The notes under the pieces were generated by a model. That model worked only from the letters and a program-made list of their open reading frames with translations. It did not search any database and was not told where the DNA came from. A stretch of DNA of 62,944 nt from Bacteroidales bacterium (GTDB lineage Bacteria; Bacteroidota; Bacteroidia; Bacteroidales; P3): the NCBI GenBank assembly GCA_009785425.1, contig WQWI01000010.1, positions 1 to 62,944 of the forward strand. Reading direction: 5' to 3'. Position 1 is the first letter of the stretch, and each line of letters opens with the position of its first letter. The translations under genes were made by a program, and so were the position numbers. Positions 1 to 10,012 of the stretch are shown here, piece after piece.

Positions 1-115
1 ACGAGTTTTTGGCTACTGTCCAAACATTTTTTCTGCGGCCAAACTGACCTTTGGTCAATTTCAATGCTTTTTTTCTACGTGCCCTTGCGGCAACGACATT
101 TACTGATCTTGGCAT
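1..115 (-). CDS. rplT: 50S ribosomal protein L20 (N-terminal part, cut by window edge)
   Basis: The first 38 codons of L20 lie on the minus strand and run off the left edge. The reading starts [16 protein letters not shown] and continues through [10 protein letters not shown], the conserved, very basic N-terminal arm of L20 that binds 23S rRNA during early 50S assembly. It begins 83 nt after the stop of rpmI and is probably cotranscribed with it. The partial length is due only to the window boundary; nothing in the visible part is broken. Confidence 0.93.
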   Translation of the reverse strand, partial: MPRSVNVVAARARRKKALKLTKGQFGRRKNVWTVAKNS

Positions 116-198
116 GTTTTTTTGTTTTTTTTCTGTTGAGTGTCCCGTTTCAAGGGGAACTTTACCGAACTCAACGAGAGGTTAATACTGAATTCGGG

Positions 199-393
199 TT
201 AAATACAAAGCATAAGCTTTACATTTTTCACATCTGCCGGGTCAACGATAGTGCTGTACGTCAAATTACGTTTACGTTTCGTCGACTTTGTAGTCAGAAT
301 GTGCCTTTTGAAAGCATGTTTGCGTTTGATTTTTCCCGTACCGGTGAAAGAAAAACGCTTCTTTGCAGCCGATTTTGTTTTCATCTTAGGCAT
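199..393 (-). CDS. rpmI: 50S ribosomal protein L35
   Basis: A 64-residue basic protein beginning [20 protein letters not shown], the hallmark start of bacterial L35, a 50S subunit protein. The length is normal for the family. It is followed by rplT, as usual, but the gene before it on this strand is a rhodanese lipoprotein and not infC. infC and thrS lie on the same strand about 29 kb away at 29.8-32.4 kb, so the common thrS-infC-rpmI-rplT order is split. Its own TATCTTTG promoter lies upstream at 445-476. Confidence 0.96.
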   Translation of the reverse strand: MPKMKTKSAAKKRFSFTGTGKIKRKHAFKRHILTTKSTKRKRNLTYSTIVDPADVKNVKLMLCI

Positions 394-444
394 TTGCTTG
401 ACGATTTTTTTGTTTTGTTTTTAACATTTTCCCTTTTGGGGGTG

Positions 445-476
445 CAAAGATACGAAAAAAAAATGAAAATTACAAA
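445..476 (-). promoter_or_regulatory. Bacteroidetes-type promoter of rpmI-rplT
   Basis: On the minus strand a TTTG (473-476) is followed after 20 bp by TATCTTTG (445-452), matching the TTTG / 19-20 bp / TAnnTTTG promoter of this phylum. It lies about 50 nt before the rpmI start, so rpmI-rplT can be transcribed independently of infC. Confidence 0.75.
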
Positions 477-509
477 TTTTCCGCTGAAACATAAAAAATA
501 GTGTCGGAA

Positions 510-1214
510 TTAATGCATTGCATGGGCAATATTTGCTCTGATAAATCTGAGAATTTGTCGCTGTTCATTGTCTAAATTGAGATTTTCCGCATATTCCAAG
601 GCCCCAACGTAGTTAGCGTAAGTTACGGGATTACGCATCCTTGCTTCAGCTACAGCGGCCCCCACAAGCATAAGCACTTGCTCCCGAGAAGAAGGACATG
701 CATGCTGCATCGCTTCAATAAAAACTGCGATATTTTCTTGAAATACATGCATAATTTCAGAGCCTACTGCTCTATTTTCAGTAGTTGCCCAATCGTTGAA
801 CAGCACAATTAATTCAGCCGAATTAGTCGGTAAATTATTAGTCACTGTGCCGAATGGCCAATCGTTGAGCCCACCAAAATCATAGACATTCGTGAACCCC
901 AAGTCGGCAAGCCTTTGAGCGGCAATAGCACTTCGACGACCTGCCTGGCAATACACTAAAATCACAATATCTTTGTCTGAAATTTCATCTACCGCACGGC
1001 GTGTGATTTCATCATAGGGAATAGATACTGCACTGCGTATATGCCCTTGATTAAACTCGCTAAGCGAACGTGTATCTACGATTAGAAAGTTGTCAAGTTG
1101 GTCCATCATGATGTGTGCTTGCTCGGCGGATATTTTTGTAGCGGATGGCGAAGCACAACCAACAGACATGCCCGCAATGATTAGCACTATGAAGATGCAG
1201 ATAATTTTTTTCAT
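510..1214 (-). CDS. Rhodanese-like domain lipoprotein
   Basis: A 234-residue protein with a lipoprotein signal (hydrophobic stretch, then SVGC with Cys20). A rhodanese-like domain spans about residues 28-125. It has the Asp-Thr-Arg of the first motif (residues 47-49) and the active-site loop C89-Q-A-G-R-R, so the catalytic cysteine is present and sulfur transfer is possible. The C-terminal 105 residues are helical-looking and I do not recognise them. It is probably anchored on the periplasmic side of a membrane. The substrate is unknown. A single gene with its own promoter, facing away from the M23 peptidase gene. Confidence 0.85.
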   Translation of the reverse strand: MKKIICIFIVLIIAGMSVGCASPSATKISAEQAHIMMDQLDNFLIVDTRSLSEFNQGHIRSAVSIPYDEITRRAVDEISDKDIVILVYCQAGRRSAIAAQRLADLGFTNVYDFGGLNDWPFGTVTNNLPTNSAELIVLFNDWATTENRAVGSEIMHVFQENIAVFIEAMQHACPSSREQVLMLVGAAVAEARMRNPVTYANYVGALEYAENLNLDNEQRQILRFIRANIAHAMH

Positions 1215-1243
1215 TTTTTGTAGATATTTATTGTTTGAACTTA

Positions 1244-1251
1244 CAAAGATA
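1244..1251 (-). promoter_or_regulatory. -7 box for the rhodanese lipoprotein gene
   Basis: TATCTTTG on the minus strand, about 30 nt before the ATG at 1214. A clear -33 element is not obvious. Confidence 0.65.
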
Positions 1252-1319
1252 CGAAAAAAATGGAAAACGGAAAATTGAGATTTTTTTTTAAGAATCTGTG
1301 TAGTTTTCCATTTTTTTTG

Positions 1320-1327
1320 TATCTTTG
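1320..1327 (+). promoter_or_regulatory. -7 box for the M23 peptidase-merR-lgt-divIC operon
   Basis: TATCTTTGCAG lies 10 nt before the ATG at 1338. Because the box lies downstream of the in-frame ATG at 1260, that ATG cannot be the start used from this promoter. Confidence 0.7.
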
Positions 1328-1337
1328 CAGAATCGTT

Positions 1338-2309
1338 ATGGCTAAAAAAGCAAAATACATTTTAGATTTTCGCACGCTGTTGTTAAAGAAAGAGCGAACG
1401 AGCAAGAAAGAGATTGTCAAAAAAGTTCTTTCTTTTGTTTTTGCAGTCATCGTTCTGTTTGCTTCGGCTGTTGCATTCACGATTTTTATTTTCGATTCTC
1501 CGGAAGAACGCCGATTGAGACGTGACTTGGAGCAAGCCAAATTTCAGTACAGCCAATTGGATAGAAGGATTGAATTTCTTTCTCAGGTTTTGATGGACAT
1601 TCAAGCTCGTGACGAAAATCTGTATCGCATTATTTTCGAAGCCGAACCTCCGAGAAGAAATCCACATTTGTTAGGTGGCGAAACATACGAGCAATTTCGA
1701 GGCAATTCAATGGCTGATGTGATTATTAACACTTCCATTCGAATTGATGATTTGATGACACGTATGTATTCGCAATCGGTTTCGTTTGATGATGTTTATG
1801 AAATGGCAAGAAATAGAGAGGCAATGCTCGCTTCTATGCCTGCAATTTTGCCTGTAAACCTAAGAAATACACGGCTAATTTCAGGGTTTGGACCCCGAAT
1901 AGACCCTATTCTTCGGGTTCGCCGAATGCATACCGGAGTAGATTTCGCCGGACCTCTCAATACGCCGATTTATGCCACAGGAAGCGGTGTTGTAACGCAC
2001 TCAGGGCCGAGCGGAGTGGGTTTTTCCGGCTATGGAATTATGGTTATGATTGATCATGGGTTCGGATTTCAGACTTTGTATGGACATTTGAACCGAACAA
2101 ATGTTAGAGTAGGGCAGAGAGTCAATCGAGGAGATGTTATTGGATTTATGGGAACCACAGGTCGTTCAACAGGAGTCCATTTGCACTACGAGGTGTTTCG
2201 CCACGGCGAAAGGGTCAATCCTGTGTTCTTTTTCTTCCAAAACATAACCCCGGAGGAATACTTAGAAATCCTCGAAAGAGCCAGTGAAATCAACCAAATG
2301 ATGTCATAG
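1338..2309 (+). CDS. M23-family cell-wall peptidase, membrane-anchored
   Basis: A 323-residue protein starting MAKKAKYILDFRTLLLKK. One membrane segment lies near residues 30-50, a probable coiled-coil stretch follows (about 55-90), and the C-terminal third is an M23 peptidase domain. The zinc ligands of the LytM fold are all present: H198 and D202 (HTGVD) and H281-L-H283. It is therefore likely an active peptidoglycan endopeptidase facing the periplasm, although many such proteins act as activators. An in-frame ATG at 1260 lies upstream of the promoter -7 box, so 1338 is chosen. It is the first gene of a tight operon; merR starts 2 nt after its stop. Confidence 0.9.
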   Translation: MAKKAKYILDFRTLLLKKERTSKKEIVKKVLSFVFAVIVLFASAVAFTIFIFDSPEERRLRRDLEQAKFQYSQLDRRIEFLSQVLMDIQARDENLYRIIFEAEPPRRNPHLLGGETYEQFRGNSMADVIINTSIRIDDLMTRMYSQSVSFDDVYEMARNREAMLASMPAILPVNLRNTRLISGFGPRIDPILRVRRMHTGVDFAGPLNTPIYATGSGVVTHSGPSGVGFSGYGIMVMIDHGFGFQTLYGHLNRTNVRVGQRVNRGDVIGFMGTTGRSTGVHLHYEVFRHGERVNPVFFFFQNITPEEYLEILERASEINQMMS

Positions 2310-2311
2310 TC

Positions 2312-2635
2312 ATGGAGCCCGCAAAAATGTTCTACACCATTGGCGAGGTTGCCGATATGTATAAGGTTAACACGTCACTTATTCGCTTTTGGGAAAAGGA
2401 GTTTGATGTGATTAAACCGCAACGGAACAAAAAAGGAAACCGATTATTTACACGTTCGGATGTGGATTATTTTCATCAGATTTATCACTTGGTCAAAGAG
2501 CAAGGTTTTACGCTACAAGGAGCCAAAGACCGCTTAAAACATAAGGCTTTAGAGGGCTCAGATGCAAAATTCGAAGCTGTAAAAACACTGAAAAACATAA
2601 AAACATTTTTGTTGGACTTAAAAGAAAATTTGTAA
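2312..2635 (+). CDS. MerR-family transcriptional regulator
   Basis: A 107-residue protein with a MerR-type winged helix at residues 7-75 (YTIGEVADMYKVNTSLIRFW, then NRLFTRSDV). It binds DNA as a dimer in known relatives. There is no effector domain and there are no cysteines for metal sensing, only a short helical tail. This is typical of the small MerR proteins that accompany cell-envelope genes in Bacteroidetes. It sits 2 nt after the M23 gene and 1 nt before lgt, so it is cotranscribed with both. Target genes are not evident. Confidence 0.88.
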   Translation: MEPAKMFYTIGEVADMYKVNTSLIRFWEKEFDVIKPQRNKKGNRLFTRSDVDYFHQIYHLVKEQGFTLQGAKDRLKHKALEGSDAKFEAVKTLKNIKTFLLDLKENL

Positions 2636-2636
2636 T

Positions 2637-3478
2637 ATGCTCATCAATTCAATCATTTGGGACTTTGATCCTGTCGCATTTTCCATTTTTGGGCGTGAAA
2701 TCCGCTGGTATGGGCTGATGTTTGCAACGGGATTCGCATTCACGTTTTGGCTGTGTTTGTGGATGATGAAAAGAGAAAAAAGTGATCTAACCATCCCGGA
2801 CACCTTGTTGTTTTACTTGGCAATTGCGACGATTGTCGGTGCACGTTTGGGACATTGTTTTTTCTATGAGCCGGCACATTACTTAGCAAATCCTATCGAA
2901 ATTTTCAAAGTGTGGAGAGGCGGATTAGCTAGTCATGGTGCGGCAATTGGAATCTTAGTAGCGTTGTATTTCGCAGCAAAGAAACATAAAAAATCGTTTT
3001 GGTACATGACCGATAGAGTTGTGATTTTTGTAGCGATAACAGGTGTTTTGGTGCGTTTGGGGAACTTGTTTAATTCTGAAATTTACGGACACGAAACCAC
3101 GTTGCCTTGGGGATTTATCTTTGTGCAAGCCGGCGAAACTGTGCCAAAACATCCCACACAACTTTACGAAGCGTTGAGCTATCTGATTATTTTTGCAGGT
3201 CTGTTATGGTACTACCTCAAACAGAACTACAAGCCCAAAGAAGGTGTACTATTCGGAAGTTTTCTGATTTTGTTGTTTGGTGCGCGTTTCGCGATTGAAT
3301 CTATCAAAAATCCGCAAGTCGGTTTTGAAGAATACATGTCTTTGAACATGGGGCAACTTCTCAGTATTCCCTTTATTTTGGCAGGAATTGTGATTTTTCA
3401 GTTAGCGATAAGAAACAAATTACCGAATTTTCCGAAGTACCGTATGGGCACTGTACGCAACGCCCCAACAAAAAAATC

Positions 3479-3482
<4 letters not shown>
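2637..3482 (+). CDS. lgt: Prolipoprotein diacylglyceryl transferase
   Basis: A 281-residue polytopic membrane protein. Lgt transfers diacylglycerol from phosphatidylglycerol to the lipobox cysteine of prolipoproteins, the first step of lipoprotein maturation in the inner membrane. It has the family motifs: EIRWYGLMFATGF near the N-terminus, GGLASHGA in the catalytic loop, and the Lgt signature around LVRLGNLFNSEIYG, followed by HPTQLYEAL. Length and topology are normal. It overlaps the next gene by 4 nt (ATGA). lspA, the next enzyme in the pathway, is at 49.4 kb. Confidence 0.96.
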
Positions 3483-5157
<1,675 letters not shown>

Positions 5158-5162
5158 AAAAA

Positions 5163-5229
5163 GGCGAAAGGCTAAGGGTTAAAGGCAAAAGGTTTATTCT
5201 CTTTTGCCTTTAACCTTTTGCCTTTCGCC
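5163..5229. repeat. 29-bp-arm purine-rich inverted repeat between eno and tsaB
   Basis: Two 29-nt arms (5163-5191 and 5201-5229) pair with only two mismatches around a 9-nt loop. The left arm is made of GGCGAAAGG, TTAAAGG and CAAAAG units. It fills nearly the whole gap between eno and tsaB. It may act as a terminator or mRNA 3' stabiliser for eno. Its simple AG/TTA-rich style resembles the arms that bracket the four-helix-bundle gene at 16.9 kb, but here there is no gene between the arms. Confidence 0.8.
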
Positions 5230-5240
5230 CTTGACCTATT

Positions 5241-5924
5241 ATGATTTTATCAATCGAAACCTCAACCCCAATCTGCTCCGTTGCCATAGCAAAGGGCGGG
5301 GAAGTATTGGCTATTCGAGAAAATCACGAAGGACTTTCACACGCAACGTTGACCGCCGTTTTTGTTGAGGAAGTGATGAAAGAAGTCAATTTGAAGTTAG
5401 AAGATTTGGATGCTGTTGCCATTAGTAAAGGACCCGGATCTTATACGGGTTTGCGTATCGGAGTGTCTATCGCCAAAGGGCTTTGTTATGCGTTGAACAA
5501 ACCGTTGATAGCAGTAAGTTCGATACAAGCATTAGCACAAACTGCAACGAGATACTATGACGAAAATCATTTCTATATTCCGATGATTGATGCTCGGCGT
5601 ATGGAAGTTTATTCTGCGGTTTACGATGCAAAAGGCGATTGTTTACGCGATGTTCAGGCAGATATTATTGATGAAAATTCGTATTCTGACTTTACAAAAC
5701 AACCGATTGTTCTGTTGGGTGACGGAGCAAAAAAATGTGAAGAAATCTTTAAAAATTGTCCACAAATCAGCATTGACGAAACGCTGAAATTTTCTGCAAA
5801 AAATATGATTTCACTCGCTCAAACCGCTTTTGAAAACAAGGATTTTGTAGATGTCGCGTATTTCGAACCGTTTTATTTGAAAGATTTTATTGCAGGGAAA
5901 CCAAGTGTAAAAGGGTTGAAGTAA
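5241..5924 (+). CDS. tsaB: tRNA threonylcarbamoyladenosine biosynthesis protein TsaB
   Basis: A 227-residue ASKHA-fold protein beginning MILSIETSTPICSVAI, with the TsaB motif SKGPGSYTGLRIG (about residues 66-78) and SSIQALA. TsaB partners TsaD and TsaE in making t6A37 on ANN-decoding tRNAs. It lacks the metal-binding histidines of TsaD, as expected for TsaB. Length is normal. The following radical SAM gene begins 1 nt after its stop, so the two are cotranscribed. Confidence 0.93.
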   Translation: MILSIETSTPICSVAIAKGGEVLAIRENHEGLSHATLTAVFVEEVMKEVNLKLEDLDAVAISKGPGSYTGLRIGVSIAKGLCYALNKPLIAVSSIQALAQTATRYYDENHFYIPMIDARRMEVYSAVYDAKGDCLRDVQADIIDENSYSDFTKQPIVLLGDGAKKCEEIFKNCPQISIDETLKFSAKNMISLAQTAFENKDFVDVAYFEPFYLKDFIAGKPSVKGLK

Positions 5925-5925
5925 G

Positions 5926-6867
5926 ATGAAATACAATTACAACAATTATTCGCAAAACTTAATTCAAAAGTTCGGAAATCGCTTACAAAAACTGACGATT
6001 AATGCGGGGTTTTCTTGCCCGAATCGAGATGGAACAGTTGGGGTAGGAGGTTGCACATTTTGTAGCAATGATGCGTTTAATCCGTCGTACTGCATGCCTG
6101 AAAAAAGCATCAAACAACAAATTCAAGAAGGAAAAATCTTTCATCAAAACCGCTACAAACGAGCTCCAAAATTTCTGGCATATTTTCAAGCGTATTCCAA
6201 TACGTATGCACCGCTTGAAACGCTGAAAAGCCTATACGAAGAGGCTCTGAGCGAGTCAGACGTTGTTGGATTGGCTATCGGCACACGCTGCGATTGTTTA
6301 GATGATGAAAAACTGAACTATATCGCCGAACTTTCAAAATCTTACTATGTTGTACTTGAAATCGGCGTGCAATCGTGCTACAACGATACGTTAAAGTTGA
6401 TCAATCGAGGACATACGTTTGAAGATGCCGAATTTTGGATAAAAAAAGCCGCTGATTTAGGTATAAAGATAGGTATTCACATCGTTTTTGGATTGCCTGA
6501 TGATACACGCGAAAAAATGTTGGCACAGGTTCATAAAATTAACGAATTACCTGTCTATTCCGTCAAATTTCATCAGTTGCAAATCATAAAAAACACCAAA
6601 ATGGAACAGCAATTTTTGGAAAAAGACCCGAATTTTAACCCGTTGTTTTTTGAACTTGGCGAATATTTGGATTTTGCTGTGGATTTTGTCGAACAACTTC
6701 GTCCGGATATCATCATCGAACGTATTGCGGGCGAGGCTCCACCGAGATATCAAGCCCTTCCTGCTTGGAAAGCCGGAAGGAACGATCAAATTATGGTGTT
6801 GTTTCAAAAGCGCTTAACGGAACGCAATACGTTTCAAGGACGCATTTTTTCACAAAAATCTGCGTAA
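5926..6867 (+). CDS. TIGR01212-type radical SAM protein (YhcC-like)
   Basis: A 313-residue radical SAM protein. The cluster cysteines are C31, C43 and C46, in the wide CX11CX2C spacing of the YhcC/TIGR01212 family rather than the usual CX3CX2C. Downstream are GTRCDCLDDE, LEIGVQSCYNDTLKLINRGH and HIVFGLPDDT. The family's substrate is not established, and I do not assign one. It follows tsaB directly and probably shares its transcript. Confidence 0.9.
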   Translation: MKYNYNNYSQNLIQKFGNRLQKLTINAGFSCPNRDGTVGVGGCTFCSNDAFNPSYCMPEKSIKQQIQEGKIFHQNRYKRAPKFLAYFQAYSNTYAPLETLKSLYEEALSESDVVGLAIGTRCDCLDDEKLNYIAELSKSYYVVLEIGVQSCYNDTLKLINRGHTFEDAEFWIKKAADLGIKIGIHIVFGLPDDTREKMLAQVHKINELPVYSVKFHQLQIIKNTKMEQQFLEKDPNFNPLFFELGEYLDFAVDFVEQLRPDIIIERIAGEAPPRYQALPAWKAGRNDQIMVLFQKRLTERNTFQGRIFSQKSA

Positions 6868-6882
6868 TTACAAAAAAAAACG

Positions 6883-6890
6883 TAAATTTG
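6883..6890 (+). promoter_or_regulatory. -7 box (TAAATTTG) for the GT11 fusion gene
   Basis: TAAATTTGCAG lies 20 nt before the GTG start at 6911 and fits TAnnTTTG. Confidence 0.6.
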
Positions 6891-6910
6891 CAGAATCGGA
6901 AGATTAAAAC

Positions 6911-8563
6911 GTGAGAAAAAAATCAAAAAATACATTACTGATTACAGGGGCAATCGATATTTCAAATTTTTCGGTACCTTTTGTGAAAATAACCGACTTA
7001 AAGGAACGTTTGCAGCAGTATTTAGAAAGTTTGGAGCATGCCATAAACCACTATTTTGAAGTTGATCATATTGTTTTTTGCGAAAATACGAACTATAAAC
7101 ACGATTATTCGGAGCTGCAAGAAAAAGCAAAAAAAAGAGGGAAGGAATTGGAGATATTAACTTTTCAAGGCAACTACGAGATGATCGAAAAGAAAGGAAA
7201 AGGTTATGGTGAGGGCGAAATTATAAAATATGCCCTAAATCATAGCGCAATATTGTCGCAAAGTGATTGTTTTTACAAACTGACAGGACGGGTTGCTGTT
7301 GCTAATATGGATCGTATTATGCGTTCAACAAAATCTGTAAACGCATTTATTTTTTCGCCTTTTCATGAGCGAAACTTTGACAAATACACAAGAACATTGT
7401 TTTACAAAGTTTCAACATCGTTTTACAAGCAAAAATTATTGAATGCTTATTTGGCTGTGGATGATTCTCAAGATATGTACCTGGAGCACGTTTTTTTTGA
7501 TAAATTAAAAGATACCCCGATAAAATCGTTTAGAATATATCCCAAATTGATCGGCATTTCCGCTTCGGACGGGAAAACATCTTATGCTTTATCTCGAAAG
7601 GAATTGTTTAGAAGCAGATTATTTTCAAAATTTGGTTTTTTGGATAATCATGGAACGAGAAAACAAAAAATACTGTTTTGGGCTGTTCGGTTGATAAGAA
7701 AAATAAAACAAATCGCAAAACCAAAAGTAATTGTCAGAATGGATGGTGGAATTTCGTCTCAAATGCATCAGTATTTGCTGGGGCGAATGTATGCTGAAAA
7801 AGGATACACAGTTAATTATGATTTGAGATGGTTCTTGCGTTATGGGAAAGATCAAACCGGACGTTTTGAACGAAATTTTGAACTACAAAGGGCGTTTCCT
7901 AATTTGGATTTCAAATCGGCGAATCCTTTGGAATCTCGGATATATGCTCGTTGTTTTTCGACGAAATCCAATTATTTTGACCATACAAATGAGGATGTTT
8001 TTTTGTTTGATATAACACCTCCAAAATATCTTGGTGATTATTATCACACACCAAAAGAGCTTTGGAGAAATTTATTCCCAAAATACTTTCGTGTCAATTT
8101 CGAAATTTTGGGTGAGCAAAAAGCATTGCTTGACGAAATTCAACAAAACAAACAATCCGTCGCAATTCATGTAAGAATGGGCGATTTGAAAGAGTATAAT
8201 ATAGCGTACGGAGCACCCGCAAGTCAGGAATATTTCCAGAAAGCGATAGACTATATCGCTCAAAAAACAGAACAGCCGTTTTTCTATTTTTTTTCAGATG
8301 AACTGGAATTAGTGGAAAACGAGTTGCTCAAAAAAATATCTATACCTTCGAATTCGTATAAAATCGTTAATACCAATAGTTCCGACAGAGGTTATATGGA
8401 TTTATTTTTAATCGCGGCCTGCAAACATCAGATAACCAGTAAAGGTTCGTTAGGGAAATTCGGAGCCCTGTTAAATGATTCGCCTAAAAAAATTGTTGTA
8501 CTGTGCGACGATTCTATGGAACATGTGTGGAAAGAACGATTGATTAATCCTGTGTTTTTATAG
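6911..8563 (+). CDS. Two-domain glycosyltransferase: unidentified N-terminal domain fused to a GT11-like fucosyltransferase
   Basis: A 550-residue protein with a GTG start. The C-terminal half (about residues 275-550) carries the three marks of GT11 alpha-1,2-fucosyltransferases: a DGGISSQMHQYLLGRMYAEK block (from about 278), H420-x-R422-x-G424-D425 in the GDP-fucose site, and YMDLFLIAACKHQITSKGSL (from 495). The second Arg of the usual HxRRGD is Met here. Residues 1-240 form a separate domain (GYGEGEIIKYAL, FYKLTGRVAV) that looks like another sugar-transferring or capsule-type domain, but I cannot name it. It likely decorates surface polysaccharide in the cytoplasm. The flippase gene converges on it with a 6-nt overlap. 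Confidence 0.75.
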   Translation: MRKKSKNTLLITGAIDISNFSVPFVKITDLKERLQQYLESLEHAINHYFEVDHIVFCENTNYKHDYSELQEKAKKRGKELEILTFQGNYEMIEKKGKGYGEGEIIKYALNHSAILSQSDCFYKLTGRVAVANMDRIMRSTKSVNAFIFSPFHERNFDKYTRTLFYKVSTSFYKQKLLNAYLAVDDSQDMYLEHVFFDKLKDTPIKSFRIYPKLIGISASDGKTSYALSRKELFRSRLFSKFGFLDNHGTRKQKILFWAVRLIRKIKQIAKPKVIVRMDGGISSQMHQYLLGRMYAEKGYTVNYDLRWFLRYGKDQTGRFERNFELQRAFPNLDFKSANPLESRIYARCFSTKSNYFDHTNEDVFLFDITPPKYLGDYYHTPKELWRNLFPKYFRVNFEILGEQKALLDEIQQNKQSVAIHVRMGDLKEYNIAYGAPASQEYFQKAIDYIAQKTEQPFFYFFSDELELVENELLKKISIPSNSYKIVNTNSSDRGYMDLFLIAACKHQITSKGSLGKFGALLNDSPKKIVVLCDDSMEHVWKERLINPVFL

Positions 8564-10012
8564 TGCTTCTTGCCGCTTGTTTTTTAGATAGTTCAATGCA
8601 AATTTGAGTTCGTCGAATTTCAGCAAATGAGCACCAAATGCATACGTTCCGAAACCTGCAATTCCACCCAGTAATAATTGCATGAAATTACTTATAGGGG
8701 CGTAATGCATCACGCCTATTATTACGAACCATGCTATAACGCCTGAGAACACAGCTAATCCAAGTATAGGTGCTACAATTTTTAATTGTTCGATTTGGCG
8801 AATCGACACGTATTTTTTTACAAAAATCGAGGAAACAACCATATCAACAAGTGTATAAAATCCGATTGAAGCACAAATCCAAAGAATACCGTGGGGAAGA
8901 GCAATCAAAAAAGCCGCAACACCGAGTGTTTTCGCAATAATTTCAGCCATTAAATTTTGTTTGCTAAAACCTTTTGCCAGCAATAAGCTTCGATTTATGA
9001 CCAAAACCGGATAGAAAAGGTAAGCCAAGCAAAAGATTTGAATAAAAGGTACTGTCGGAAGCCATCTTTCGGTTAATACTAACGATACAAATGGTTCAGC
9101 CAAAATTGCAAACAATATCGCAGTCGGAAAAACAATGAAACAACCCAATGATAAAAAGCGATTGAATGTCTTACGTTGCTGGTCAACATCGCTGTGAAGT
9201 TTAGTATGCAAAGGAATAAATGAACTTGAAACAGTGTATGCAATGTTAGTTGTAAGTAAATTAGTGAGGCTATTGGCTTGTTGAAAAAATCCCAACTCTT
9301 GTGCTGTATAGCGTTTCCCGATAAAAATTGCAAACATATTTTTGTAAATTGTATCAAGTAAAGAAGTAACTATGTATTTTGAACCGAATTTGAATAGAGA
9401 ATTGAACGATTTCACGCAGAATACAAACTTCGGATACCAATATGTTTTCGACAACCAAAAAAGCAATGTTCTAAGCAAATTGTTAGCCAAAAATTGAACC
9501 ACCAGTGCCCACACACCGTAGCCGTAATAGGCGAGCACAACGCCTATTGCTCCACTTAAAATCATTGCCCAAATAGAAATAAAAGCTTGTCTTTTGAAGT
9601 TTAGTGCAACGGTTAACTTAGTTCCATGAACAATACCTAACGATCTAATTATAATGCTTAGTCCGGCAATTTTGACAATGGATATGAGTTGAGGCTGTTC
9701 GTAAAATCTTGCAATGAGCGGAGCACAGTAAAAAAGTAGAATATAAAGAAGTACTCCAAACCCCACATTGAACCAAAAAACAGTAGAAAAATCCTTTTCA
9801 GTTGGATTCTTTTTTTGCACCAATGCCAGCGAAAGCCCTCCATCTACAAGCATTTGCCCAATCATCAGAAAGATAAAAATCATCGCTACTAAACCGTAGT
9901 CCGACGGCATGAGTAAGCGTGCTAATACAACCGTAAAAACAGCTTGAAAAGCCTGTGCACCGAACCGTTCTACAGCAGTCCAGAATACACTGCGAAAGGT
10001 TCTATTAGTCAT
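8558..10012 (-). CDS. Polysaccharide flippase of the MOP superfamily (Wzx/PST-like)
   Basis: A polytopic protein of about 484 residues with 12-14 hydrophobic segments. The N-terminus (FWTAVERFGAQAFQAVFTVVLARLL then PSDYGLVAM) is typical of the lipopolysaccharide-biosynthesis flippase family that moves lipid-linked oligosaccharides across the inner membrane. The ATG at 10012 overlaps the upstream stop as ATGA and is preferred; an ATG at 10030 would add six residues. It belongs to a surface-glycan cluster with the GT-like gene upstream and the convergent GT11 fusion. Confidence 0.87.
   Translation of the reverse strand: MTNRTFRSVFWTAVERFGAQAFQAVFTVVLARLLMPSDYGLVAMIFIFLMIGQMLVDGGLSLALVQKKNPTEKDFSTVFWFNVGFGVLLYILLFYCAPLIARFYEQPQLISIVKIAGLSIIIRSLGIVHGTKLTVALNFKRQAFISIWAMILSGAIGVVLAYYGYGVWALVVQFLANNLLRTLLFWLSKTYWYPKFVFCVKSFNSLFKFGSKYIVTSLLDTIYKNMFAIFIGKRYTAQELGFFQQANSLTNLLTTNIAYTVSSSFIPLHTKLHSDVDQQRKTFNRFLSLGCFIVFPTAILFAILAEPFVSLVLTERWLPTVPFIQIFCLAYLFYPVLVINRSLLLAKGFSKQNLMAEIIAKTLGVAAFLIALPHGILWICASIGFYTLVDMVVSSIFVKKYVSIRQIEQLKIVAPILGLAVFSGVIAWFVIIGVMHYAPISNFMQLLLGGIAGFGTYAFGAHLLKFDELKFALNYLKNKRQEAL

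Noticed and set aside
64-501. Open frame of 145 codons on the plus strand over rplT and rpmI
   Set aside because: It is the antisense shadow of L20 and L35, whose minus-strand reading is unmistakable.
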